Below, piece by piece: positions 18,603 to 27,749 of a DNA stretch of 64,000 bases. Under the pieces are notes generated by a model. It was not told the DNA's origin, ran no database searches, and was given only the letters and a program-made list of their open reading frames with translations. The DNA is taken from positions 1,426,001-1,490,000 of the forward strand of contig NZ_CP084742.1 in assembly GCF_020520285.1 (NCBI RefSeq). Direction: 5' to 3'. A program made the translations under genes and the position numbers. Position 1 is the stretch's first letter; every line of letters begins with the position of its first letter. Origin of the DNA: Pseudomonas sp. L5B5 (GTDB lineage Bacteria; Pseudomonadota; Gammaproteobacteria; Pseudomonadales; Pseudomonadaceae).

Positions 18603-19325
18603 ATGGACGAATTCAAGCGCTTCAATTTCAATTTGAGTTTCGACCGGCAGAAAATCGCTCAAGTCCCGGAACAACTCCAGATCCAGAGAAGCCTTGGTTT
18701 CTTGCGGGAGATCGGCAGGATCGACCCTATCCTCAAGCGCTGGTTCTTGTGCGCTGACAGCCGGAACAAGGGCCAGGAGCATGACGTGCTGCTCGATGAA
18801 GCCAGCTTTGTCCGCGAAGTGCAGTCCTGGAAAGATGACGACTTCGCCATCAATGACATGAGCTTTGTGCTCTGGAATGGGATATCCAACCCGCTCGAGG
18901 GTGGGCTCTCACTCAAGTACCACGCCAGGGACAGAGGCTCGCTACCCACAGGCCTGGAGTTTTCCGATGCAGGGGCATTGGTCCGCTGCTTGCAAAATCC
19001 TCGGCAAGGTCTGGTGGAGCTGATCAGCACGGCGCTTGAGTTCTGGCCGGAGATCGCCTGGGGTGTCGTGGCCCCCAACGCTTACTACCGCCGGCAACGA
19101 GCCTTCGCGGACAGGCAAACCGTCGGCTGGATCGGCTACTGCCCCCAGCCCTTGCTGGCGCAGGACTTTCCCCTGGTGGATGAGCTGCGCGCAACCCCGG
19201 CCCAAGGCAGCATCATTGTGACGTGCCCCGGCGTCATGGATGAACACAATGCACAACACCTGCAGAAAACCGCAGCCACCGATACCAGGCTGGTTGAGCT
19301 GGGGCTCTTGCCAATGCGCCATTGA
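18603..19325 (+). CDS. Imm52-like immunity protein (orphan)
   Basis: 240 residues with GGAGAACTC before the ATG at 18603; an upstream start at 18531 is less likely. No signal or membrane segment. The C-terminal half has the pattern I associate with Imm52 immunity proteins: IAWGVVAPNAYYRRQRAFAD, VGWIGYCPQPLL, then 'TPAQGSIIVTCPGVMDEHNAQH' and RLVELGLLP at the end. Imm52 proteins neutralise Tox-REase-5-type toxins delivered by type VI or related systems (TseT-TsiT in P. aeruginosa). No toxin gene lies beside it, so it would be an orphan guard against competitors, if the family call is right. The assignment is from memory of the pattern. Confidence 0.55.
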   Translation: MDEFKRFNFNLSFDRQKIAQVPEQLQIQRSLGFLREIGRIDPILKRWFLCADSRNKGQEHDVLLDEASFVREVQSWKDDDFAINDMSFVLWNGISNPLEGGLSLKYHARDRGSLPTGLEFSDAGALVRCLQNPRQGLVELISTALEFWPEIAWGVVAPNAYYRRQRAFADRQTVGWIGYCPQPLLAQDFPLVDELRATPAQGSIIVTCPGVMDEHNAQHLQKTAATDTRLVELGLLPMRH

Positions 19326-19509
19326 AGACAACCCCGGGCTTTCATCGGGCTGCCTGTTTGGGTAGGATCGGCCTCCCGCTCATTTGCAGCCGTCACTGCA
19401 GTGCTCCGTCCAAGCGTTAATTCGCGACACGGGCATACAGGTCTCTGCCCAAATGCCGGCCTTGCCCCACCGCCGGCCATCTAATCAGTTACCAAGATGG
19501 ACCCTCCAC

Positions 19510-19944
19510 ATGAAAATTCGCCCTCGCGTCGCTGCGGACGACGCCTTGCTGACCGCGCTCTGGGAGCGTTCGGTTCGCGCCACCCATGACTTCATCAGCG
19601 AAGACGACATCCAGCGCCTCTACCCGCTGATACGCGACAGCTACCTGCCGGCCCTGCAAGTGCTGGTCTGGGAGAACCCCGATGCCACGCCCGGTGGCTT
19701 CATCGCCACCGGCGACGACACCGTGCAGATGCTGTTCATCGAGCCGGCCCAGCGCGGCCAGGGCATCGGCCGCCAGTTGCTGGATCAGGTCCGGCAACCG
19801 GGCCTGAAGGTCGATGTCAACGAGCAGAACCCCCAGGCCCACGGCTTCTACCGGCACTACGGTTTCGTCGATTACAGTCGCTCGGAAACCGATGGCGAAG
19901 GCAAGCCGTACCCCATCATCCACATGCAGTTGCAAGACGCTTGA
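19510..19944 (+). CDS. GNAT acetyltransferase, YjaB-like
   Basis: 144 residues from the ATG at 19510. It has the acetyl-CoA loop 'VQMLFIEPAQRGQGIGRQLL' with R/Q-x-x-G-x-G near residues 82-87. It resembles E. coli YjaB along its length: ERSVRATHDFISEDDI at the start, then 'VDVNEQNPQAHGFYRHYGF' and RSETDGEGKPYP at the end. YjaB acetylates protein lysines and is poorly understood. The gene stands 54 bases before copC but has no obvious link to copper. Cytoplasmic. Confidence 0.88.
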   Translation: MKIRPRVAADDALLTALWERSVRATHDFISEDDIQRLYPLIRDSYLPALQVLVWENPDATPGGFIATGDDTVQMLFIEPAQRGQGIGRQLLDQVRQPGLKVDVNEQNPQAHGFYRHYGFVDYSRSETDGEGKPYPIIHMQLQDA

Positions 19945-19998
19945 ACCGCGCCGGCGCCCGAGCGGCGCCGGCTCCTTCTTTTCCAGAGGCAATCTGCC

Positions 19999-20367
19999 AT
20001 GTCGTTGAAAACACTCTGCACCACCTCCGCCCTCCTCGCCTGCCTGCTGGCCACCGGTTCGGCGCTGGCCCACGCCCACCTGAAAGACACCACGCCCGCC
20101 GCCGACAGCAGTGCCAGCGCCCCCAGCGAGCTGCGCCTGAAGTTCAGCGAGGGTGTGGAAGCGGCCTTCACCCAGGTCGAGCTGAGCAAGGACGGCACAC
20201 CCGTCGCACTCAAGGGCCTGGCCACCGATGGCGCGGACAAGAAGACCCTGATCGTCACCCCTGCCAGCGCCCCCTTGCCGGCCGGCACCTACAAGGTGCA
20301 ATGGCACGCGGTGTCGGTGGACACCCACAAGAGCGAAGGCAGCTACAGCTTCAAGGTAAGCCAGTAA
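19999..20367 (+). CDS. copC: Periplasmic copper-binding protein CopC
   Basis: 122 residues with a signal peptide ending in GSALA, so the mature protein begins HAHLKDTTPA. An N-terminal His plus a second His is the Cu(II) site of CopC (histidine-brace-like). The C-terminal strand WHAVSVDTHKSEGSYSFKV carries the conserved Asp and His ligands. The Met-rich Cu(I) loop of the longer plasmid CopC is absent, as in the short CopC/YobA type. It is followed three bases later by copD, the usual pair for copper uptake or trafficking across the inner membrane. Confidence 0.95.
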   Translation: MSLKTLCTTSALLACLLATGSALAHAHLKDTTPAADSSASAPSELRLKFSEGVEAAFTQVELSKDGTPVALKGLATDGADKKTLIVTPASAPLPAGTYKVQWHAVSVDTHKSEGSYSFKVSQ

Positions 20368-20370
20368 CCC

Positions 20371-21228
20371 GTGGCCTCATGGCTGGTGCTGTGCCGCTTC
20401 GTGCATTTCGCCGCGATCCTGACCCTGATCGGGGCCTGGGGCTTGCGTCCGTTGCTGCTGGACCGAGGCCATGAAGTCGTGCAGCAGCGGTTGGACCGCG
20501 TGGCTCGCTGGCTGACCCTGGTCGGGCTTGGCAGCGGGCTGGCCTGGTTGCTGCTGATCAGCGCCAGCATGGCCGGTTCCTGGTCCGCCGCGCTGAACCC
20601 GGCGACCGTAGCCCTGGTGCTGGGCAAGACGTTCTTCGGCCAGGTCTGGACCTGGCACCTGGCGCTCAACCTGTTGCTGCTGGGCCTGCTGTTGACGCCA
20701 CTGGGCCGGTATCTGCCACTGCGCCTGGGGCTGGCCGCCCTGCTCCTGGCGACGCTGGCCCCGGTGGGCCATGGCGCGATGTTCGAGGGTCTCAAGGGGC
20801 AGTTGCTGATCCTCAACCAGATCGTCCACCTAAGCTGCGTCGGCCTGTGGCTGGGCGGGTTGCTGGTGCTGCTGATGGTCCTGCGCCAACCGCAGTCGTC
20901 CATGGAGCCGCTGCTGCGGCGCTTCAGCGGCGTGGGCTATGTGCTGGTGGCGGGCCTGTTGGCCAGCGGCCTGATCAATGTGCGGATGCTTACCGGGCAG
21001 TGGTGGCCGACCCCACTGTTCAGCGGCTTCGCCCTGGTGCTGCTGGTCAAGGCCTTGCTGGTGGGCGGCATGCTGGCTCTCGCGCTCCTCAACCGCCTGC
21101 GCATCCGGGGCTGCGACCAGCGCCTGGGCAGCCTGCGCCGTAGCGTGGGCCTGGAGTGGTCGCTGGGCATCGCGGCAGTGGCCGCCGTCGCCCTGCTGGG
21201 CACCCTGCCGCCATTGCAAACCGCCTGA
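20371..21228 (+). CDS. copD: Inner-membrane copper protein CopD
   Basis: 285 residues from a GTG three bases after the copC stop. About eight hydrophobic segments are visible, with the conserved 'LCRFVHFAAILTLIGAW' at the N-terminus (His in TM1), GKTFFGQVWTWHLALNLLLL near residue 88, NQIVHLSCVGLWLGGLLVLL near 148 (two further conserved positions) and LVKALLVGGMLALALLNR near 229. CopD works with CopC in copper import to the cytoplasm or to cuproprotein assembly. No ribosome binding site of its own is needed given the tight coupling. Confidence 0.92.
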   Translation: MASWLVLCRFVHFAAILTLIGAWGLRPLLLDRGHEVVQQRLDRVARWLTLVGLGSGLAWLLLISASMAGSWSAALNPATVALVLGKTFFGQVWTWHLALNLLLLGLLLTPLGRYLPLRLGLAALLLATLAPVGHGAMFEGLKGQLLILNQIVHLSCVGLWLGGLLVLLMVLRQPQSSMEPLLRRFSGVGYVLVAGLLASGLINVRMLTGQWWPTPLFSGFALVLLVKALLVGGMLALALLNRLRIRGCDQRLGSLRRSVGLEWSLGIAAVAAVALLGTLPPLQTA

Positions 21229-21237
21229 ACCACCTTG

Positions 21238-21279
21238 TGTAGCCGCCTGCGACCGGGTGCGCAGGCTCGACAGCGGCTA
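21238..21279. repeat. Short REP-like palindrome
   Basis: TGTAGCCGCCTGCGACCGGG with CAGGCTCGACAGCGGCTA at the right end, forming an imperfect hairpin just after copD. It could serve as the end of the copCD transcript. Confidence 0.5.
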
Positions 21280-21361
21280 TGGGGTTTGCCAATTTTTGCT
21301 AGCAGGGGCGGTGTCATCGGCGCTAGGTTGAGAAATCTTCTGCAACGCCAAGGGTGACGGC

Positions 21362-22339
21362 ATGAACGATGAGCCCGGTGTAGAGAAAGCGGTGCGGGTA
21401 CGGAGGCATTCGACCGGCGATATCGATGAGCTGGCCTCCAGCGTCCGCGGCTGGGATCAGCGCTACGATCAGCTCGGCCCTGGCCGTTACTGCGGCAACC
21501 TCACCGAGTGCTGGATCGACGATCTGCAGGTCATTCACGAACGCTCCAATCGATGCCTCCATCAGATGGGCTATGCCTGGAGCGGAGCGCGGGTGTTCGG
21601 CATTCCCATGGCACAGTCCGGAGCCGCGCGCTTCGGCACCCAGATCATCGAAGCCGATGCGCCGGTCACTCTCGGACCAGGGCAGGAGCTGGACTATCGC
21701 ACCCCCTCAACGCTCGACGTGATGTCCATTGTGCTGAGCGCCGACACTCTCTCGCAGCTGTCACTCACCCTCGATGGTTTCGACCTGGAGTCCGCTCTTG
21801 GTGGCAGCCTTTGCCTGGCCAGCGACACTGCCGGGCTCATGGAGCTGCGGGCCCTGCTGCAGTCGCTGTCCCAGGTGCTCAAGCTCACCCCCGAACTGCT
21901 CGCCTATCCTGCCGTGCGCAAAGGCCTGCGCCATACATTGTTGACGTCGTTGCTGGGAGCCTTCTCGAACCAGGACAACAGGCACGAAAGCAATCAACGC
22001 ACGCTCCAGCACAAGCTCATCGTCGAACGCGCCAAGCAATACATCTTCGAGACCCCCCAGGACCCCCTGACCATCGCCGAACTGTGCGCCATGATCGGCG
22101 TGAGCCGTCGTACCCTGCAGACGTGCTTCCAGAAGATCATGGGCACCAATCCCGTCCACTACCTGCGTGCAGTCCGCCTGAATCAGGTGCGACGCGCCCT
22201 CCGGCAAAGCACGGTCCACGAGCTGCAAGTCCAGGACATCGCCTGCAGCTGGGGCTTCTGGCACCTGAGCAGCTTCACCGCGGACTACAAGCGCATGTTC
22301 GGCGAGCTGCCTTCGCAAACCTTGCACAGATCCCGCTGA
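21362..22339 (+). CDS. AraC-family regulator, EutR-like
   Basis: 325 residues. The C-terminal AraC/XylS domain (about 225-322) has two HTH units: 'PLTIAELCAMIGVSRRTLQTCFQKIMGTNPVHYLRAVRLN' and VQDIACSWGFWHLSSFTADY. The N-terminal part resembles the sensing domain of EutR-type regulators ('QLGPGRYCGNLTECWIDDLQVIHERSN'), which respond to ethanolamine and B12 in enterobacteria. Downstream, in the same direction, are an APH kinase and a class-III PLP enzyme. No eut ammonia-lyase genes are present, so the ligand here may be ethanolamine or a relative handled by that other route. Confidence 0.88.
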   Translation: MNDEPGVEKAVRVRRHSTGDIDELASSVRGWDQRYDQLGPGRYCGNLTECWIDDLQVIHERSNRCLHQMGYAWSGARVFGIPMAQSGAARFGTQIIEADAPVTLGPGQELDYRTPSTLDVMSIVLSADTLSQLSLTLDGFDLESALGGSLCLASDTAGLMELRALLQSLSQVLKLTPELLAYPAVRKGLRHTLLTSLLGAFSNQDNRHESNQRTLQHKLIVERAKQYIFETPQDPLTIAELCAMIGVSRRTLQTCFQKIMGTNPVHYLRAVRLNQVRRALRQSTVHELQVQDIACSWGFWHLSSFTADYKRMFGELPSQTLHRSR

Positions 22340-22543
22340 AACCGACGCAACGACAGCGCCTATCCTGCCGGATGCCCTTTGCCAAGGTTGCACAAACTTG
22401 CCGATATCCGCTAACGCCCGCTGGTGCTCCATTTCATGATGGGAAGCGTTTGCAGGACGAGTCTGCCCGCGCCCGGGGATCCGCTGGTGCACCAGTGCCA
22501 GCCAAGACTCCCGCGACCCCATGAGAACAACAAGGAGACTTGC

Positions 22544-23548
22544 ATGGACACCGCCAATGAAGTTGTGCGCAAGGACTACCTGACACGAGTGGCACGCATG
22601 GCCCTGCCACGCTGGAACATTGCCCAGGATGCGCAGCTGCATCTGCTCAGTCTCTCGGAGAATGCCCTGTTTCTGGTGAGCGCCGGTCATCGCAGTTGGG
22701 TGTTGCGACTGCATCGTCAGAGTTATCACAACCTGGCCGCGGTTCGCTCCGAACTGGCCTGGATGCGAGCGCTGCGCAACGAAGCAGGGGTCGAAACCGC
22801 GATCGCCGTATCCGGCAGGGACCGCCACCTGGTGCAGCAGGTGACGGTCGAACCCGAAACAGAGCCCAGGATGCTGGTGCTGTTCGACTTCATCCCAGGC
22901 TCTGCGCCCGAGCCGGACAACCTGCTCGACGCCTTCGGGCAACTGGGGTCCATCACCGCGCGCATGCATCGACACTCACGGCAATGGCAACGCCCCGCGT
23001 TTTTCCAACGCCAGGTCTGGGATCACCAGGGGGCCTTCGGCGATACGCCGATCTGGGGCCATTGGCGATCAGGGTTCAACGCGCGTGAACCGGGACGTGC
23101 CATTCTCGAACAAGCCGAGCAACGGGTGCGCCAGCACCTTGAACGCTATGGCAAGGCGTCGGACCGCTTCGGACTCATCCATAGCGATTTTCGCTTGTCG
23201 AACCTGCTCTTCGACCACGGCCGGGCCAGGGTCCTGGATTTCGATGACAGCGGTTTCGGCTGGTACCTGTACGACCTTGCCTCCTCGGTGACCTTTCTGG
23301 AGAACCATCCGGATATCGAGAAGATCGTCGCTGCCTGGCTTGCCGGCTATCGCCAGGTCGAGCCATTGGGTGAGGAACATGTGGCGCTGATCCCGACCCT
23401 GATGATGTTCCGCATGCTGATCGTCATGGGCTGGGCTGGCTCGCACCCGCGCAGCGACCTCGCTCTGGAAATGCGGCAAAGGTATACCGCCAGCGCCGTC
23501 GATTTCGCCCGCCGATATCTCGCAGGCCAAGCCCTGCGCGGAATCTGA
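22544..23548 (+). CDS. APH-family small-molecule kinase (hydroxylysine/homoserine kinase-like)
   Basis: 334 residues from the ATG at 22544 with AAGGAG eight bases upstream. It has the phosphotransferase (APH) fold: an N-lobe with 'RSWVLRLHRQSY', a hinge FDFIPGSAPE, the catalytic loop GLIHSDFRLSNLLF near residue 210 and the metal-binding VLDFDDSGFGWYLYDLA near 230. Family members phosphorylate amino alcohols, hydroxylysine, homoserine, choline or antibiotics. The next gene, 33 bases away, encodes an AGXT2-like PLP enzyme, the same pairing as hydroxylysine kinase with phospho-hydroxylysine phospho-lyase in animals. An amino-alcohol substrate is therefore a reasonable inference. Confidence 0.8.
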   Translation: MDTANEVVRKDYLTRVARMALPRWNIAQDAQLHLLSLSENALFLVSAGHRSWVLRLHRQSYHNLAAVRSELAWMRALRNEAGVETAIAVSGRDRHLVQQVTVEPETEPRMLVLFDFIPGSAPEPDNLLDAFGQLGSITARMHRHSRQWQRPAFFQRQVWDHQGAFGDTPIWGHWRSGFNAREPGRAILEQAEQRVRQHLERYGKASDRFGLIHSDFRLSNLLFDHGRARVLDFDDSGFGWYLYDLASSVTFLENHPDIEKIVAAWLAGYRQVEPLGEEHVALIPTLMMFRMLIVMGWAGSHPRSDLALEMRQRYTASAVDFARRYLAGQALRGI

Positions 23549-23581
23549 CGGCCTCCGTTATGTTCATCGCTGGAGATCACC

Positions 23582-24892
23582 ATGAGCGAAGATCCCGACC
23601 TGCTGGAACGTCGTCGCAAGACCATGGGTGCTGCGCCGTTGTTCTACGAGCAACCGCTGCACCTGGTCAGGGGAGAAGGCGTCTATCTCTATGGGCAAGA
23701 TGGCAGGCGCTACCTGGACTGCTACAACAATGTCCCGGTGGTCGGGCATTGCCATCCTCGGGTCACCGAGGCCATCACCCGGCAGAACGGCACCCTCAAC
23801 ATCCATAGCCGCTATCTCAGCCAGGGGATCGTGGATTACTCGGAACGACTGCTCAAGACGTTTGCCAACGGCCTCGACCAGGTGCTCTACACCTGCTCGG
23901 GATCGGAAGCCAACGAACAGGCGTTGCGTATCGCCCGGATGCACGGCCCGGGCCGTGGCATCATCTGCAGCAGCCATGCCTACCACGGCAACACGGCAGC
24001 GCTGGAACAGGTCTCGCCCCTGATGCACCGCAACCGGCATTGCTTCGACGAAGTCAGGAACATTCCCTTTCCGCAGATCTATCGGCCCCTGGGCGGGCTG
24101 GTGGGCGAGGCGCTGATCCAGGCCTACCTGGCACAGATCGAGGATGAGATCGACAGCTTCGAAGCCACGGGGGTGGGCCTGGCCGGCATGATCTTCTGCC
24201 CGATCTTCGCCAACGAGGGCCTGCCACGGATTCCTGCTACCTTGCTCGAACGTGCCTGCGCCCTGATCCGGGACGCTGGCGGCCTGGTGATCATCGACGA
24301 AGTCCAGGCAGGTTTCGGACGTACTGGCAGCATGTGGGGCCACCAGGCCATGGGCATCACCGCCGATATCGTCACACTGGGCAAACCCATGGGCAACGGC
24401 TATCCGGTCGCTGCCCTGGTCAGCAGCGCCGAGTTGCTGGATGCCTTTCGCGACAAGACCTTCTACTTCAATACATTCGCCGCTTCGCCGACAGCGGCGG
24501 CCGCGGCGATGGCGGTCCTGGATGTGATCGACGACGAAGGCCTCATGGACAATGCGCGCAGCGTGGGCACGCTGATACGCCGGGGGTTGGCCGACCTTGC
24601 GCAAAAGCATGCGCTGATCGGTGACATCCGGGGCAAGGGATTATGGATCGGCCTGGAACTGGTATCGGATCAAGCCAGCCGGGAGCCGGCTACCTGGGAG
24701 GCCAGGCTGCTGGTCGAGGCCCTCAGGCAGCGGGGTATCCTGGTCAATCGGATCGGGCCGTTCGGCAATGTCCTGAAGATACGTCCGCCCCTGATCTTCA
24801 GCCAGGCTCATGCCCAAGCGCTGCTGACAGCCATCGAACAAAGCCTCGAGACCCTGGCCGACACTGGCCAGGGAGGCAAAAAAAACCTGTAG
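23582..24892 (+). CDS. Class-III PLP enzyme, AGXT2-like (aminotransferase or phospho-lyase)
   Basis: 436 residues. Features: YLDCYNNVPVVGHCHPRVTE near residue 45, the PLP-phosphate motif TCSGSEANEQALRIAR near 104, the PLP pyridine Asp in 'LVIIDEVQAGFGRTG' near 238, and the Schiff-base Lys in VTLGKPMGNGYPVAALV near 268. The YLDCxNNVxxVGHCHP opening and FYFNTFAASP stretch are the style of the AGXT2-like subgroup, which includes ethanolamine-phosphate and 5-phosphohydroxylysine phospho-lyases. With the kinase before it, the pair could phosphorylate an amino alcohol and then eliminate phosphate and ammonia to give an aldehyde. A conventional omega-transaminase is the alternative. The stop TAG lies in a REP-like edge. 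Confidence 0.85.
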   Translation: MSEDPDLLERRRKTMGAAPLFYEQPLHLVRGEGVYLYGQDGRRYLDCYNNVPVVGHCHPRVTEAITRQNGTLNIHSRYLSQGIVDYSERLLKTFANGLDQVLYTCSGSEANEQALRIARMHGPGRGIICSSHAYHGNTAALEQVSPLMHRNRHCFDEVRNIPFPQIYRPLGGLVGEALIQAYLAQIEDEIDSFEATGVGLAGMIFCPIFANEGLPRIPATLLERACALIRDAGGLVIIDEVQAGFGRTGSMWGHQAMGITADIVTLGKPMGNGYPVAALVSSAELLDAFRDKTFYFNTFAASPTAAAAAMAVLDVIDDEGLMDNARSVGTLIRRGLADLAQKHALIGDIRGKGLWIGLELVSDQASREPATWEARLLVEALRQRGILVNRIGPFGNVLKIRPPLIFSQAHAQALLTAIEQSLETLADTGQGGKKNL

Positions 24893-25003
24893 CCGCTGCC
24901 AAGCGCCAGCGCGGCTGTAACCGGGTGCGTAGCGCCCGCCAGGGGCCGATCTGGCGAGGACCGCGTCCGCGGGCGCAGCCTCGCAGGCTCGACTGCGGCT
25001 ACA
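24888..25003. repeat. REP-like element between convergent genes
   Basis: Left end CCTGTAGCCGCTGCCAAGCG and right end CTCGACTGCGGCTACAGG are inverted relative to each other, with further GC-rich palindromic sequence inside. Each end supplies a TAG stop: for the PLP enzyme on the plus strand and for selU on the minus strand. Confidence 0.7.
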
Positions 25004-26096
25004 GGGGGTGGCGGTGGCGCAGGTAGTCGAGGACCGCGGCATGGTCGCCCACGAACTCGATGCGTGCGCCCTTGCTCTCGCGCTGGAAGGCGTACATCGG
25101 GTCGTAGTATTCGCTGAGCAGGCCTTGAATCCAGGCACGGTGCAGCTCCACCGTGCCACTGCGCTCCTGCTCGGCCAGGGCGTCTTGCATCAATGCCAGC
25201 AGTCGCTGGTGGCGTTCACCGCCCAAGCGCTTGTGGATCTTGTTCAGGCTTTCCAGCAGGCGCTCGGCGAATAGCGCGAAACCCGGCTCGCCATGCAGCG
25301 CCACGAACTCGGCGCCCAGGTCCACCACGTAGTCCTGGAGGATGCGCTGCACGCGCTGGTCCAGGCGGTCCTCCAGCCAGACCATGGGTGCCACCTGCAT
25401 GCCCTGGTGCAACGCCAGCGGCAACGCGCAACTGCCGATCATGCGGTTCTCGTCCTCCAGGACAAACCCCTGCAAGCCGCGCTGGCGCTTCTTCAGCAGG
25501 TCCACCGCCAGGCGGTTCTCGAAATCGATATTGCTCGGCTGCCCGGTGGCACGCCGGCCGAAACTCGACCCCCGGTGGTTGGCATGGCCCTCCAGGTCCA
25601 GGGCGTTGTCCAGTTGCCCCAGCACCTGGGTCTTGCCGGTGCCGGTCATGCCGCCCAGCAGCACGAAGTCGCACTGCTGCATGGCCGTCTCCACGGTGTC
25701 CAGGAGAAAGCTGCGCATGGCCTTGTAGCCCCCGCCCACCCGCGGGTAATCGATACCGGCCTCGTCACGCAGCCACTGCTGGACGATCTGCGAGCGCAGG
25801 CCGCCGCGAAAGCAGTACAGCAGGCCATCGGGATGGGCCTTGGCGAAGTCGGCCCAGGCCTGGATACGCTCGGCCTTGACCATCCCGGACACCAACTGGT
25901 GCCCCAGGACGATCGCCGCCTCCTGGCCCTGCTGCTTGTAGCAGGTGCCGACCCGCTGGCGCTCCTGGTCGGTCATCAGCGGCAGGTTGAGCACCCCGGG
26001 GAAAGCGCCCTTGGTGAATTCGATCGGCGCACGGGTGTCCATCATCGGCCGGTCATTGAGGAAGATTTCGCGGTAATCGGTGTAGTCCCGGGACAT
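24999..26096 (-). CDS. mnmH: tRNA 2-selenouridine synthase (SelU/MnmH)
   Basis: 365 residues, usual family length. The N-terminal rhodanese domain carries the catalytic Cys in [20 protein letters not shown] near residue 94. A P-loop domain follows, [15 protein letters not shown] near 148. '[24 protein letters not shown]' is typical of the family. It replaces sulfur by selenium at the wobble 2-thiouridine of certain tRNAs, using selenophosphate from SelD. The start overlaps the selD stop (TGATG on the minus strand), so donor and user are coupled. The C-terminal stop sits in a REP edge. Confidence 0.95.
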   Translation of the reverse strand: MSRDYTDYREIFLNDRPMMDTRAPIEFTKGAFPGVLNLPLMTDQERQRVGTCYKQQGQEAAIVLGHQLVSGMVKAERIQAWADFAKAHPDGLLYCFRGGLRSQIVQQWLRDEAGIDYPRVGGGYKAMRSFLLDTVETAMQQCDFVLLGGMTGTGKTQVLGQLDNALDLEGHANHRGSSFGRRATGQPSNIDFENRLAVDLLKKRQRGLQGFVLEDENRMIGSCALPLALHQGMQVAPMVWLEDRLDQRVQRILQDYVVDLGAEFVALHGEPGFALFAERLLESLNKIHKRLGGERHQRLLALMQDALAEQERSGTVELHRAWIQGLLSEYYDPMYAFQRESKGARIEFVGDHAAVLDYLRHRHPL

Positions 26097-27130
26097 CAGA
26101 ACACCTCGACCGCGTGACTCTGTCGCTCGACCAGCTCGCCGATGGGCGCCAGGTCCAGGCCCAGCTCCGCCGCCAGGGCGAGGAATTCAGCATTGCCTTC
26201 AGGCGTCACCGCCACCAGCAGGCCACCGCTGGTCTGCGGATCGCACAGCACCCGCTTGTGCAGTTCCTGCACCCGCCCGACCTTGTCGGCGTAGCTGCTG
26301 TAGTTGCGCAGGGTGCCGCCAGGCACGCAGCCCAGGTCCAGGTAGTACTCCACCCCCGGCAGGCGTGGCACCCGGTCATAGTGGATGCGAGCCGTCAGGC
26401 CGCTGCCGTCGGCCATCTCCACCAGGTGCCCGAGCAGGCCGAAACCGGTGACATCGGTCATCGCGGTCACGCCTTCGAGCTTGCCGAACCGGCTGCCGGG
26501 CTGGTTCAGGGTGCACATCCAGTCGCGGGCCAGGCCGATGTCGGCTTCGCGCAGCTTGCCCTTCTTCTCGGCGGTGGTGAGCACGCCGATCCCCAGGGGT
26601 TTGGTCAGGTACAGCAGGCAGCCGGCGGTGGCGGTGTCGTTGCGTTTCATGAAGCGTTTTTCCACCAGGCCAGTCACTGCCAGGCCAAAGATCGGTTCAG
26701 GGGCATCGATGGAGTGGCCGCCGGCCAGGGGAATGCCAGCGGCATCACAGACCGCGCGCCCGCCGCGGATCACCTCACGGGCAATTTCCGGGGCCAGCAC
26801 ATTCACCGGCCAGCCGAGAATGGCGATGGCCATGAGAGGGTCGCCCCCCATCGCGTAGATGTCGCTGATGGCGTTGGTGGCGGCAATGCGCCCGAAGTCG
26901 AACGGATCGTCGACGATGGGCATGAAGAAATCGGTGGTGGAGACCACGCCGCGTTCGCCGTCGATCGCATAGACCGCCGCGTCATCGCGCGAGGCATTGC
27001 CGACCCACAGCTTGGGGTCGAGGTTCTGCGCCCCGCTGCCAGCCAGGATGACCTCCAGCACCTGGGGTGAGATCTTGCAGCCACAACCGGCTCCGTGGCT
27101 GTACTGGGTCAGGCGAATCGGCTCGCTCAT
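26096..27130 (-). CDS. selD: Selenophosphate synthase SelD
   Basis: 344 residues from the ATG at 27130; longer in-frame starts would add an unrelated arginine-rich stretch. The motif [12 protein letters not shown] near residue 11-22 contains the catalytic Cys and Lys; it is the cysteine, not selenocysteine, form. Other conserved parts are RDDAAVY, '[20 protein letters not shown]', '[18 protein letters not shown]' and [13 protein letters not shown]. It makes selenophosphate from selenide and ATP. It is the upstream half of a selD-selU operon. No selA/selB/selC or in-frame UGA selenoprotein is in the window, so the visible use is tRNA modification. Confidence 0.96.
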   Translation of the reverse strand: MSEPIRLTQYSHGAGCGCKISPQVLEVILAGSGAQNLDPKLWVGNASRDDAAVYAIDGERGVVSTTDFFMPIVDDPFDFGRIAATNAISDIYAMGGDPLMAIAILGWPVNVLAPEIAREVIRGGRAVCDAAGIPLAGGHSIDAPEPIFGLAVTGLVEKRFMKRNDTATAGCLLYLTKPLGIGVLTTAEKKGKLREADIGLARDWMCTLNQPGSRFGKLEGVTAMTDVTGFGLLGHLVEMADGSGLTARIHYDRVPRLPGVEYYLDLGCVPGGTLRNYSSYADKVGRVQELHKRVLCDPQTSGGLLVAVTPEGNAEFLALAAELGLDLAPIGELVERQSHAVEVF

Positions 27131-27173
27131 GGGGCACCTCGTCAAGTCTGGGACGGGGATTCTAGCAGAGGGT

Positions 27174-27539
27174 TCAGGCCGACGGCCGTGGCGTGCCCTG
27201 GTGGAACAGCATCTGCCAGTGGCCTTCGCGCCAACGCCACAGCGAGCTGCGCCAGGCGCTGCTGGCCGGGCGCCCGGGCACTGCGGCGTTATGGCACAGG
27301 TACGTGGCCTGGGCCAGGTCGGCCGCCAGCAGCTGCACGGCAAACTGGCTGATACGCCGCTCGACGAACACCTGCTGCGGCAGGCTTTCCAGTACCTGGG
27401 CCTTGTCCCAGCGCCCGCCGCTGGCGCCGAACTCGAGGAACTCTTCGGCCAGCAGGGCATCCAGCGCCTCACGGTCGCCCCGTACATCGGCAGCTTGCAA
27501 TTGGCGCTCGAGCAGCAGCAAGTGTTCGGACAGTTGCAT
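27174..27539 (-). CDS. NTF2-like / DUF4440 family protein
   Basis: 121 residues from the ATG at 27539. It has the SnoaL/NTF2-like pattern: an N-terminal helix '[35 protein letters not shown]', then a strand-rich C-terminal half with '[21 protein letters not shown]' and [19 protein letters not shown]. Such proteins are small cone-shaped dimers with varied or unknown function. It lies 43 bases downstream of no gene in its own direction and just ahead of selD in the same orientation, but no functional link with selenium is evident. Confidence 0.8.
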   Translation of the reverse strand: MQLSEHLLLLERQLQAADVRGDREALDALLAEEFLEFGASGGRWDKAQVLESLPQQVFVERRISQFAVQLLAADLAQATYLCHNAAVPGRPASSAWRSSLWRWREGHWQMLFHQGTPRPSA

Positions 27540-27749
27540 GTTCCCCCCTGGTATTGGCGATGCCCGGACTGCGCACTCTAGCATCCAGGCCGCCCCTCGC
27601 ATCGGCACCTGCACGGTGTTGGGGGACGAGCAAAAATCCCGGGCTTTGGTTAGGCTTGCATCGCCCTGCCGGGGTCGATTGTTCCACCTCACACACAAGC
27701 ACCGCCCCTGGGCCCGCCCTCCCAGGCCAGGGAGCTGACGGAGCCCGCC

